Below are positions 1 through 5,256 of a DNA stretch of 5,259 nucleotides, in pieces; the first letter of the stretch is position 1; each line of letters opens with the position of its first letter. Source of the stretch: JBHIBA01 sp046758845 (GTDB taxonomy: Bacteria > UBA8248 > JACPRG01 > G963555815); NCBI GenBank assembly GCA_046758845.1, contig JBHIBA010000325.1:1-5259 (forward strand), in the 5' to 3' direction. The position numbers and the translations under genes were made by a program. Under the pieces are notes generated by a model that saw only the letters and a list, made by a program, of their open reading frames with translations, was not told where the DNA came from and did no database searches.

Positions 1-97
1 CTGCACTGAGCGAAGCGAATGTGCTCAACTCGCGGCTACAACGCAGGAGGGCAGGGGTCATTCAGCAAACTGACGCACTACCAGACGACCGAGTCAG

Positions 98-125
98 TTG
101 ACCTCGCTGGAAAAAGTGATATTAT
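98..125 (+). promoter_or_regulatory. Candidate sigma70-type promoter of the first gene
   Basis: TTGACC at 98-103 matches the -35 consensus TTGACA in five of six bases. TATTAT at 120-125 matches the -10 consensus TATAAT in five of six, and the spacer is 16 bp. The stretch from about 109 to 127 is markedly AT-rich for this GC-rich window. Transcription would begin near 132, leaving a leader of about 60 nt before the preferred start of the M29/NicX-like gene at 196. This also argues that the long upstream open frame, which runs back to an ATG at 19, is not the true N-terminus. It is a consensus match only, with no experimental support and no operator recognised beside it. Confidence 0.45.
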
Positions 126-195
126 AAGCCACTCGGAACATATCCCACACAAGAACCAGCTCCTGGGGAAGGTCGTGGAATCCTTGTGGGACCTG

Positions 196-1245
196 ATGGA
201 GGGCGCCCGAAATTGTGTCCGCGGCTATACCTGCGTCGAGCCGGGGGAAAAGGTCATCCTCTGGACGGATCGGTCCGCCGAGGTAGATCCCCGGGTGGTC
301 GAGTCCTTCGGTGTAGCCGTGGAGGAGGTTGGAGCCGAGTCAATCCTCCTCTCCTCCAGGTCGGTCGTCCATCGTCTGAAGGAGCCTCTCCAAGAGCCCG
401 TCATCGCTGCGATGAGGAACGCCGATGTCGTCCTGAGCTTCCAGCGGCTCGAGAACGCAGCCACGATCCACAATGACGATCTCTCCGCCATCCTCTTCTC
501 CACCCCCCTCCGAAATACGGCCATCATCAGCCTGACGCCCGAGCTCGTTGCTTCGGCCTGGGCGCGGTTTCCCGCAGAGCTCCTTTTCGCCATCTACAAG
601 AAAGTCCGCCAGCAGGCTCTCTCCTCGGAGACTGACGTCTTCCGCTTGACCGATTGCAACGGGTCGGACCTCACGGGCCGCATCTCCTACGGTTATGGAT
701 TCAAATACGTAGATCCGCCGAAGAAATGGCAGTTCTTCCCGGGCGGGGAAATGGCGGAGCTTCCGGCGCCGCCTGTGGATGGTCAGTTGGTCTTTGAACA
801 ACTGGAAGGGTACGAGGGTCTGTTGAAGGAGCCCATCCGCCTCACCATCGAAGACCAGCGGGTGAGTCGGGTCGAGGGGGGGGAAGAGGCCCGCTGGTTC
901 AAGGAGCAGATGGATCGCTACGAGAATGGGAATTTCTTCTGCGAGATCGCCATCGGTGTCAACCCGAAGGCCCCGGTCTCCGTAGGGCTGAAGACAAGGG
1001 CCATGGACACCATCGCCCACCGCCACTCGGGGACCTTTCACTGCGCCGTAGGCAAATGGGGCACTTCGGACGTGAAGGTGCCGAGCAAATGGCACTGGGA
1101 CGGCGGCGGCCTCCGCCCAACCCTGATGATGGGAGAGGTTGTGCTTGTCCGAGAGGGGAGACTAACGGCTCTCGATGACCCGGAAATCCGGAACCTCGCT
1201 TCCAGGTATGGTCACCCGGACGACGTGCTGGCCGAGGTATGGTGA
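196..1245 (+). CDS. M29 aminopeptidase T / 2,5-dihydroxypyridine dioxygenase (NicX)-like metalloenzyme
   Basis: This looks like a member of the leucyl aminopeptidase T (M29) superfamily, which also holds NicX-type ring-cleaving 2,5-dihydroxypyridine 5,6-dioxygenases. The preferred start gives about 349 residues. The opening MEGARNCVRGYTCVEPGEKV matches the usual N-terminus of these proteins. Candidate metal ligands appear in family order: Glu in FPGGEMAELP (residue 185), Glu in EIAIGVNP (250), His in FHCAVG (282), and His300/Asp302 in the HWD motif. No signal peptide is seen, so it is probably cytoplasmic. The frame is open back to an ATG at 19 (408 residues), but the extra 59 residues look non-coding and cover a candidate promoter. 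GTG 175 and TTG 184 are other possible starts. Peptidase and dioxygenase members cannot be told apart by eye; the catabolic neighbours make a non-peptidase role attractive, but this is inference. Confidence 0.78.
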   Translation: MEGARNCVRGYTCVEPGEKVILWTDRSAEVDPRVVESFGVAVEEVGAESILLSSRSVVHRLKEPLQEPVIAAMRNADVVLSFQRLENAATIHNDDLSAILFSTPLRNTAIISLTPELVASAWARFPAELLFAIYKKVRQQALSSETDVFRLTDCNGSDLTGRISYGYGFKYVDPPKKWQFFPGGEMAELPAPPVDGQLVFEQLEGYEGLLKEPIRLTIEDQRVSRVEGGEEARWFKEQMDRYENGNFFCEIAIGVNPKAPVSVGLKTRAMDTIAHRHSGTFHCAVGKWGTSDVKVPSKWHWDGGGLRPTLMMGEVVLVREGRLTALDDPEIRNLASRYGHPDDVLAEVW

Positions 1246-1282
1246 GGCGTCATAGGAGTGCCTCTGTCAAAGGGGGAGGAAG

Positions 1283-2290
1283 ATGAAAAGAGTTGGACGA
1301 ATGATGATGGGGTTCATCTTGATGGGCATCTTTTTAGCCGGTGTCCCGCCGACGGTCCCAGCCGAGAAGGTCAAATACAACCTCGGCTGGATCCCCTATG
1401 GCCTCCACGCGGGTTTCTTTGGCGCCCTAGGGGAGGGCTATTACAAGAAATATGGCCTCGATGTGGAGTGGCAGAGGGGGTTCGGGGCTGGGGACACTGC
1501 GAAGCGGGTGGCGGTGGGCCAATTCCAGCTTGGCAGATCCGACGTCTCCAACGCGGCGCTCGGTCGGGCGCGGGGGCTCGGCCTCAAATCCATCGCCCAG
1601 TTCGTGACCCTCTCTCCCCACGCGATCCTCACGTTCAAGGGCTCGGGCATCCGGCACCCGAAGGATCTCAACGGCCGGACGGTCTCCACGGCCCCCGGGG
1701 CAATCATCGACCAGACCTTCCCGGTGTTCGCCAAGAAATGGGGGATCAAGGTCGGGAAATGGATCTATGTGGAGCCTCGGGGGATGAACGCGACCCTCCT
1801 GTCGGGGAAGTCCGAAGCCCTCCTCGCCTTCGGCATCTACCACAAGATCGTGAACCGATTGGCCAAGAAAATGGGGAAAGAGGTCCGCATCATGTGGTGG
1901 AGCGATTACGGCTTTGAGATGTTGGGGGAATCTCTGGTGACGACGGACAAGCTCATCCGGGAGAAGCCGGATCTGCTCCGCCGGTTTGTGCGGGCGACGT
2001 TCGAGGGTGTAGCCTGGTCCATCGAGCACCCGGCGGAGGCCGCCGGGCATCTGGAAAAGGCTGTGCCGACATCGAAGGCCGCCATCGAGGTGCATCAGTG
2101 GAAGGTGACAATCGGGCGGATCCTGGCGCCGGGGATCCTGAAAAATGGGCTGGGGCACCACGACTTCAAGAGGGTTGAGCTCACCCGGGATCTCGCCTTC
2201 GAGATCAACAAGATCCAGAAGAAAATCCCGGTCGAGGCGATTGCGACCAATGGATTCCTTCCGCCGAAGCCCATTTTGCCCAAGAAGTGA
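1283..2290 (+). CDS. NMT1/THI5-like ABC transporter periplasmic substrate-binding protein
   Basis: This is a 335-residue solute-binding protein of the NMT1/THI5-like (SsuA/TauA/ThiY-related) type. It would capture a small organic ligand in the periplasm for an ABC importer. Residues 1-27 form a Sec signal peptide: basic MKRVGR, a hydrophobic core MMMGFILMGIFLAGV, and a likely cut after VPA. There is no lipobox cysteine. The mature protein begins with KVKYNLGWIPYG, then GLGEGYYKKYGLDVEW-type lobe-1 signatures (here ALGEGYYKKYGLDVEW), the HPKDLNGRTV segment that opens lobe 2, and a REKPDLLRRFVRATFEG helix near residues 230-245. The cysteine-rich CCCFC motif of pyrimidine-binding THI5 proteins is absent, so thiamine-precursor uptake is not supported. 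A strong purine-rich ribosome site (GGGGGAGGA, 1272-1280) precedes the ATG. No permease or ATPase gene is present, and the ligand is unknown. Confidence 0.88.
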   Translation: MKRVGRMMMGFILMGIFLAGVPPTVPAEKVKYNLGWIPYGLHAGFFGALGEGYYKKYGLDVEWQRGFGAGDTAKRVAVGQFQLGRSDVSNAALGRARGLGLKSIAQFVTLSPHAILTFKGSGIRHPKDLNGRTVSTAPGAIIDQTFPVFAKKWGIKVGKWIYVEPRGMNATLLSGKSEALLAFGIYHKIVNRLAKKMGKEVRIMWWSDYGFEMLGESLVTTDKLIREKPDLLRRFVRATFEGVAWSIEHPAEAAGHLEKAVPTSKAAIEVHQWKVTIGRILAPGILKNGLGHHDFKRVELTRDLAFEINKIQKKIPVEAIATNGFLPPKPILPKK

Positions 2291-2333
2291 GGGGGGGCAA
2301 AGAAGAGGCCGGCCGAAAACCGCCGGAGCTTCC

Positions 2334-2358
2334 GCCTTCGGGTGAGGCCCTGAAAGGC
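2334..2358 (+). other. Intercistronic hairpin candidate
   Basis: In the roughly 110-bp gap before the decarboxylase-like gene, GCCTT (2334-2338) can pair with AAGGC (2354-2358), and GGG (2340-2342) with CCC (2348-2350), around a five-base loop. No T-run follows, so it is not a standard intrinsic terminator. If real, it could protect or partly insulate the upstream binding-protein message. In GC-rich DNA such short stems also arise by chance. Confidence 0.25.
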
Positions 2359-2377
2359 AGCTTCCAGTGGCTTCCGC

Positions 2378-2399
2378 GAGGAGTCTATGAGGAGTCTAT
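2378..2399 (+). repeat. 11-bp perfect tandem repeat duplicating a Shine-Dalgarno/start module
   Basis: The unit GAGGAGTCTAT occurs at 2378-2388 and again, with no gap, at 2389-2399, followed by G. Each copy therefore supplies a GAGGAG ribosome-binding core and, with the next base, an ATG (2387 and 2398). The repeat sits directly on the start of the decarboxylase-like gene. Slippage or unequal exchange could change copy number and so alter the spacing or number of start sites. Confidence 0.9.
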
Positions 2400-2401
2400 G
2401 A
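2387..2401 (+). promoter_or_regulatory. Four-codon leader mini-ORF overlapping the downstream start (TGATG)
   Basis: ATG at 2387 is preceded by the first GAGGAG (2378-2383) and encodes Met-Arg-Ser-Leu, then stops at TGA (2399-2401). The last base of that TGA is the first base of the ATG at 2401, the TGATG arrangement typical of translationally coupled genes. Ribosomes finishing this peptide could restart on the decarboxylase-like gene. The SD-to-ATG spacing is only three bases for the leader, so its use is uncertain. Confidence 0.35.
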
Positions 2402-3156
2402 TGTACGGATGGCGAGCTTTGATCGGCATCATCCAGCCTAGCGGGGGTCCTGTCGGGGAAGAGGAATTCAGAATGGCGGCGCCGGAGGGGGTCTCCTTCG
2501 TCAGCACCCGGATGTACATCGAGGAGGTCACCCCAAAGGGCCTCGAAGAGATGGTTACCCAGGTGGAGCGGGCGGCCCGGGAGATCGCCATCATGAAGGC
2601 CGACTGCGTGGTCCTCTGCGGGACCCCGGCCGGTTTCTTCAAAGGCCACCCCTTTAACCTGGAGCTGACGGGGCGCGCGCGAGAGGCCTCCCGACTACCC
2701 AGCATGACCCAGGCCACGGCTGTCGTGGAGGCCCTTCGCCGCCTGAAGCTCCGCCGGATCGCCGTCGCCACCGCCTACATCGATGAGCTGAACGACCTCC
2801 TCCGGGAATTTCTTGAAGAGGCGGGCTTTGAAGTCTTGGCCCTCAAGGGCCTGCGCCAGCGGTTTAATTGGGATATCCATCGACTTCCGCCGAGCGCTGC
2901 CTACCGTCTCACGAGAGAAGTCATCGAGGAGAGCTCCGATGCGGACGGGGTCTTCATTAGCTGTGGCGGACTGCGAACCTTTGAAGTCATCGACCTCCTC
3001 GAACGAGACCTGGGGCTCCCCGTCGTCACCAGCAATCAGGCGGCCTTGTGGGGCGGGCTGCGTTTGGCGCAAGTGACAGAGCCCATCCGGGGTTTTGGTC
3101 GGCTTCTCCAAAAATTGGGCGACGGTGACGGGGAAACCGATGCTCGAACAAATTGA
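2401..3156 (+). CDS. Arylmalonate decarboxylase / maleate isomerase-family (Asp/Glu racemase superfamily) enzyme
   Basis: This 251-residue protein is close to the size of Bordetella arylmalonate decarboxylase (240). Counting from the ATG at 2401, key positions coincide with that enzyme's numbering: Gly74 and Thr75 in LCGTPAGFFKG, Tyr126 in ATAYIDELN, and Cys188 in ISCGGLRTFEVIDLLE. Gly at 74 with a lone catalytic Cys188 is the decarboxylase pattern; racemases and maleate isomerases have a second cysteine near 74. Position 76, Ser in the characterised enzyme, is Pro here and 77 is Ala, so the carboxylate pocket may differ. The protein is expected to be cytoplasmic and cofactor-free. The frame is open back to a GTG at 2287 touching the previous stop, but that extension is low-complexity and non-homologous. 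GAGGAG (2389-2394) lies six bases before 2401 and three before the alternative ATG 2398. Its real substrate is not known. Confidence 0.82.
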   Translation: MYGWRALIGIIQPSGGPVGEEEFRMAAPEGVSFVSTRMYIEEVTPKGLEEMVTQVERAAREIAIMKADCVVLCGTPAGFFKGHPFNLELTGRAREASRLPSMTQATAVVEALRRLKLRRIAVATAYIDELNDLLREFLEEAGFEVLALKGLRQRFNWDIHRLPPSAAYRLTREVIEESSDADGVFISCGGLRTFEVIDLLERDLGLPVVTSNQAALWGGLRLAQVTEPIRGFGRLLQKLGDGDGETDARTN

Positions 3157-3367
3157 CCATGAGGGATTCCACCGCGTCGCCTTTCGCGTCCCGGACCCTC
3201 GATGCGGCCTTGGCCCGCCTGCGGGAAAACGGGATGGGGCCTGCCCCCTCGGGGCGTCGAACGGGGCCTTGCGTCGGAGGGTGATCGAGCTTTCCTCTGA
3301 GTTTTTCGCAGGGGTTAGCATCCTAACTGATCGCGTGACAGAAGAAGTCCCTGCCATAAGGCTGTAG
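3140..3367 (+). pseudogene. Frameshifted, truncated VOC-superfamily (glyoxalase / methylmalonyl-CoA epimerase-like) remnant
   Basis: ATG 3140, overlapping the end of the decarboxylase-like gene by 17 bases, opens with MLEQIDHEGFHRVAFRVPD, which resembles a VOC/methylmalonyl-CoA epimerase beta-strand. Homology then leaves this frame at a CCC run (3196-3198). Dropping one C continues as LDAALARLRENGMGPAPSGRR, a typical VOC helix and turn, which ends at a TGA (3282-3284). The first frame resumes with a family-like strand VIELSSE (about 3281-3301) and stops at 3367. About 60 recognisable residues remain, roughly half of a normal 120-140-residue VOC domain, so the gene looks both shortened and frameshifted. 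The MLEQIDH start resembles an epimerase N-terminus, whereas EGFHRVAF resembles the start of its second half, hinting at an internal deletion. A sequencing error could explain a single shift but not the missing half. Confidence 0.6.
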
Positions 3368-3394
3368 GACCCGTTTCGAGGAAGAGGAAGGGTT

Positions 3395-4396
3395 ATGCCC
3401 CCATCGGGTCTGAAGTTCGGGATAGCCTTGCCCGCATTTGCCTGGGAGGATCCGGGACATACTCGAGCCCCGACCCTCCGGTCCTTTGCGGAGAGGGCGG
3501 AAGAATTAGGCTTCGACTCCGTCTGGATGATCGACCGGCCCCTTCGGGGAGAGGGCCTCTATCGGGTCTCCTGGCTTGAGCCTCTGACCTGTTTGGCCCA
3601 TGTCGCGGCCTGCACCGGACGGGTCAAGATCGGGACATGCGTGTTGGTCCTTCCCCTTCGCCACCCTGTGCTCCTGGCCAAAGAGTTGGCGACTTTGGAC
3701 TCCCTCACGGAGGGACGGTTCATCCTGGGGGCGGGACTTGGATGGCACGACAAGGACTATGAGGCCATTGGCGCCCATATCCGAGAGCGAGGCAAACGGA
3801 CCGATGAGATCCTCTCCGCCCTTCGCCTGCTCCTGACACGGCCAGGGGTCTCTTTCGAAGGAAGGCACTATCGGTTCGAGAACGTGACCATCGAGCCCCG
3901 GCCCAAACGGGTTCCCCCGATCTGGATTGCCGGCGGGTCTAGGATGCCCGACCCGAAGTCTCCGGATAAGGATTATATCCCTCCGAGGGTCCTGGAGCGC
4001 ATCGCGGAAAGTGACGGGGTTCTCATCCGCAGTGCTGGAAACCACGAGTTCGCGAAGAGGGACCTGCGCATCATTCGGGAGTACGTGCATTCGGCCGGCT
4101 GCCGGGTCGAGGACTTCACTTTCGGCTATCTGCAATTCGTCCACGTCGTTGAGGCCCCTCACCGCCAGGCCGCCTTGGCTTTGCAGCGCCCCGCCTTCGA
4201 ATGCCTTATGGGGTCGCACCGTTCTTTCGATCACCTTCAGCAGTGTTACCTGATGGGGACCATTGACGATATCATTGGGCGGATTGAAGAGCTCTCCCGC
4301 GCCGGACTGAATTACTTGATCCTGTCGCCCGTTACTGATGACCTGGAGCAACTGGAGTTAATCGCCGAAAAGATCATCCCATGCCTCTCGGGGTGA
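3395..4396 (+). CDS. LLM-class (luciferase-like) flavin-dependent oxidoreductase
   Basis: This is a 333-residue TIM-barrel protein of the bacterial luciferase-like family. Members use reduced FMN or F420 to oxidise or monooxygenate small organic substrates in the cytoplasm. Family signatures in order are: FAERAEELGFDSVWMIDR (near residues 30-48), an AACTGRVKIGTCVLVLPLRH strand, LATLDSLTEGRFILGAGLGW (about 97-116) followed by HDKDYEAIG, the RGKRTDEIL helix, FEGRHYRFENVTIEPRP, and the PPIWIAGGS barrel strand near residue 175. The C-terminal half closes with GTIDDIIGRIEELSRAGLNY, the usual late helix. ATG 3395 has an AGGAAGGG ribosome site (3385-3392). It follows the VOC remnant by only 27 bases and probably belongs to the same transcript. 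FMN versus F420 use cannot be decided by eye, and the substrate is unknown. Confidence 0.88.
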   Translation: MPPSGLKFGIALPAFAWEDPGHTRAPTLRSFAERAEELGFDSVWMIDRPLRGEGLYRVSWLEPLTCLAHVAACTGRVKIGTCVLVLPLRHPVLLAKELATLDSLTEGRFILGAGLGWHDKDYEAIGAHIRERGKRTDEILSALRLLLTRPGVSFEGRHYRFENVTIEPRPKRVPPIWIAGGSRMPDPKSPDKDYIPPRVLERIAESDGVLIRSAGNHEFAKRDLRIIREYVHSAGCRVEDFTFGYLQFVHVVEAPHRQAALALQRPAFECLMGSHRSFDHLQQCYLMGTIDDIIGRIEELSRAGLNYLILSPVTDDLEQLELIAEKIIPCLSG

Positions 4397-4596
4397 ATTG
4401 GTGGGTGCGGAAATTGACCAAGAGGATAAGTTAAGGAATCAATCCGCCCAAGGGGTTGTCGTGCGCTTCGCAGGCAGTCCCCGGGTGTTGCTTGCAGCCG
4501 CCTTCCGCCTGCCGTATGGTTGCTTGAAACAACCGAGAATTTGGATCGATTCCAATAAGGCCCAGTCTCTTCTAAGAGAATCGGGAGGATTCCAAA
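4397..4596. other. Intergenic region before the selenoprotein gene
   Basis: No convincing gene is seen in these 200 bases, although one + frame stays open through them. A weak promoter-like pair, TTGCAG (4492-4497) and TATGGT (4515-4520), has a 17-bp spacer. A five-base-pair hairpin, GGTTG (4518-4522) with CAACC (4530-4534), overlaps it. No hairpin plus T-run terminator is visible after the oxidoreductase. The next gene may therefore have its own weak promoter or be read through from upstream. Both elements are low confidence. Confidence 0.3.
4583..4588 (+). promoter_or_regulatory. Ribosome-binding site fixing the OsmC-like selenoprotein start
   Basis: GGGAGG lies eight bases before ATG 4597, a good position for initiation. 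It supports that start over the overlapping longer open frame, which begins near 4398 and has no comparable site. GAATC (4578-4582) and GATTC (4588-4592) flank it and could form a short hairpin placing most of the site in the loop, but this stem is only five pairs. Confidence 0.6.
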
Positions 4597-5187
4597 ATGG
4601 CCGCAGAAGCATCCTCCGGCGCACCGGCCGACGGATTGGCGAACGTGCTCGTCGTCGCGGACTGCGAGAACAAGGAGAAATTGCTCAGCGAGGTGCGAGT
4701 CTACCAGAAGGCGGACAGAAGCGGTGGAGCCTCTTCACCCGCCGGGTCCGCGCCCGGGGGGATGGAGGTCAAAGACGGGCCGGAGTACGCATTGACCTTC
4801 CTTTCGGACGAACCCCCGCACCTGCTGGGCGGCGGCAAGTATCCGCAGCCTCTATCGTATATCGCGGGCGGCATCGGGACGTGACTGCTGAGCAATCTGA
4901 AGCTGTGTGCTTCAAAAATGCATCTCAACATCCGCGCCGCCCGGGTCAGGGTGGAAATGGACTACTTTCAGGGAGGGTCGGTCCTCAAGGGCACGGTCGT
5001 CAGCGGCTGTAGCGAGGTTCGGTCGTTCTTCGAGCTCGAATCGGATGAGCCCGAGGACAGGCTCCGCCTCCTGATCCGAAACGCCAAGCGCGCCTGCTTC
5101 GCGGAGAACATGGTCCAGGACGCGGTTCCGCTCAAGAGCGCCATCGAGCTCAATGGCAAACCGATTGACGTTCCGCTGGACGGGTGA
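4597..5187 (+). CDS. OsmC-like peroxiredoxin with UGA-encoded selenocysteine (Sec96)
   Basis: Read through the in-frame TGA at 4882-4884, this gives a 196-residue OsmC/Ohr-family protein. That family reduces organic hydroperoxides using a peroxidatic and a resolving cysteine. The TGA is codon 96 and follows YPQPLSYIAGGIGT, the segment that in OsmC relatives reads P-x-E/S-Y-L-L-A-G-L-G-A/T-Cys. The frame continues LLSNLKLCASKMHLNIRAAR and then the central strands. It reaches the second conserved cysteine, Cys167 in RNAKRACFAENMV, and the closing strand AIELNGKPIDV. The 71-residue gap between Sec96 and Cys167 is close to the Cys59-Cys125 spacing of E. coli OsmC. Only the catalytic codon is a stop, and no other defect is seen. 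A SECIS-like hairpin follows the TGA. The alternative, a point nonsense mutation from TGC/TGT, is less likely given the exact position. The product should be cytoplasmic. selA, selB, selC and selD are not in the window. Confidence 0.85.
4882..4884 (+). other. In-frame UGA recoded as selenocysteine (Sec96)
   Basis: This TGA occupies the peroxidatic-cysteine codon of the OsmC-like gene. Frame and family homology are continuous on both sides: the next in-frame ATG is not reached until 4918, and the 11 codons in between already fit the OsmC helix after the active-site residue. A separate second gene starting at 4918 would lack the first half of the fold. Confidence 0.82.
4885..4927 (+). promoter_or_regulatory. 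Candidate bacterial SECIS element
   Basis: Immediately after the UGA, TGAAGC (4898-4903) pairs perfectly with GCTTCA (4909-4914) around the five-base loop TGTGT. The loop begins 19 bases after the stop codon and has G in its second position. Both agree with known bacterial SECIS features: loop about 16-37 nt downstream and a G among the first two loop bases. An outer helix is possible between TGAG (4889-4892) and CTCA (4924-4927), with CA (4893-4894) pairing TG (4919-4920) across an internal loop. SelB would bind here to deliver Sec-tRNA. The structure was found by eye without energy calculation. Confidence 0.62.
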
Positions 5188-5256
5188 AGAGAAAATTCCA
5201 TCAGGCGGATTTCAGATGCCCGCACAATGAACCGAATTTGAATGCGCTTTTCTCTT
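5187..5256. repeat. 9-bp inverted repeat downstream of the OsmC-like gene
   Basis: AAGAGAAAA at 5187-5195, beginning on the last base of the stop codon, is perfectly complementary to TTTTCTCTT at 5248-5256. The 52 bases between contain no recognised gene. The stem is A/T-heavy and the loop is long for an intrinsic terminator, but the pair could bracket a 3' untranslated structure. The window ends three bases later, so nothing can be said about what follows. Confidence 0.35.

Noticed and set aside
340..1095. 251-residue minus-strand open frame opposite the first gene
   Set aside because: No family resemblance, no ribosome site seen, and it lies fully inside a well-supported + strand gene. Long antisense frames are common in GC-rich DNA.
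1427..2161. 244-residue minus-strand open frame opposite the binding protein
   Set aside because: Pro/Arg/His-rich translation without motifs, antisense to a clear NMT1-like gene.
2287..2400. GTG 2287 as the start of the decarboxylase-like gene, overlapping the previous stop
   Set aside because: The extra 38 residues do not resemble the family, and a strong GAGGAG site precedes ATG 2398/2401, where active-site numbering also fits the characterised enzyme.
3282..3284. TGA in the VOC remnant as a second selenocysteine site
   Set aside because: Sequence after this TGA in that frame is not VOC-like, and family-like sequence resumes in the other frame. No cysteine is expected there, so decay explains it better.
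3506..4351. 281-residue minus-strand open frame opposite the luciferase-like gene
   Set aside because: It mirrors the codon pattern of the + strand oxidoreductase and shows no domain of its own.
4548..4595. 8-bp direct repeat GATTCCAA (4548-4555 and 4588-4595) as an operator pair
   Set aside because: It is short and asymmetric, one copy lies within the ribosome-site spacer, and nothing else supports a binding site. Probably chance.
4398..5012. 204-residue open frame overlapping the OsmC-like gene
   Set aside because: It is arginine-rich low-complexity translation with no recognisable domain, and it overlaps a family-matching frame with a good ribosome site. It is a shadow of GC-rich coding sequence.
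4918..5187. Separate small gene starting at ATG 4918
   Set aside because: It is in the same frame as 4597-4884, has no good ribosome site, lacks the first half of the OsmC fold, and begins inside a helix that already starts right after the TGA. It is the 3' part of the selenoprotein gene.
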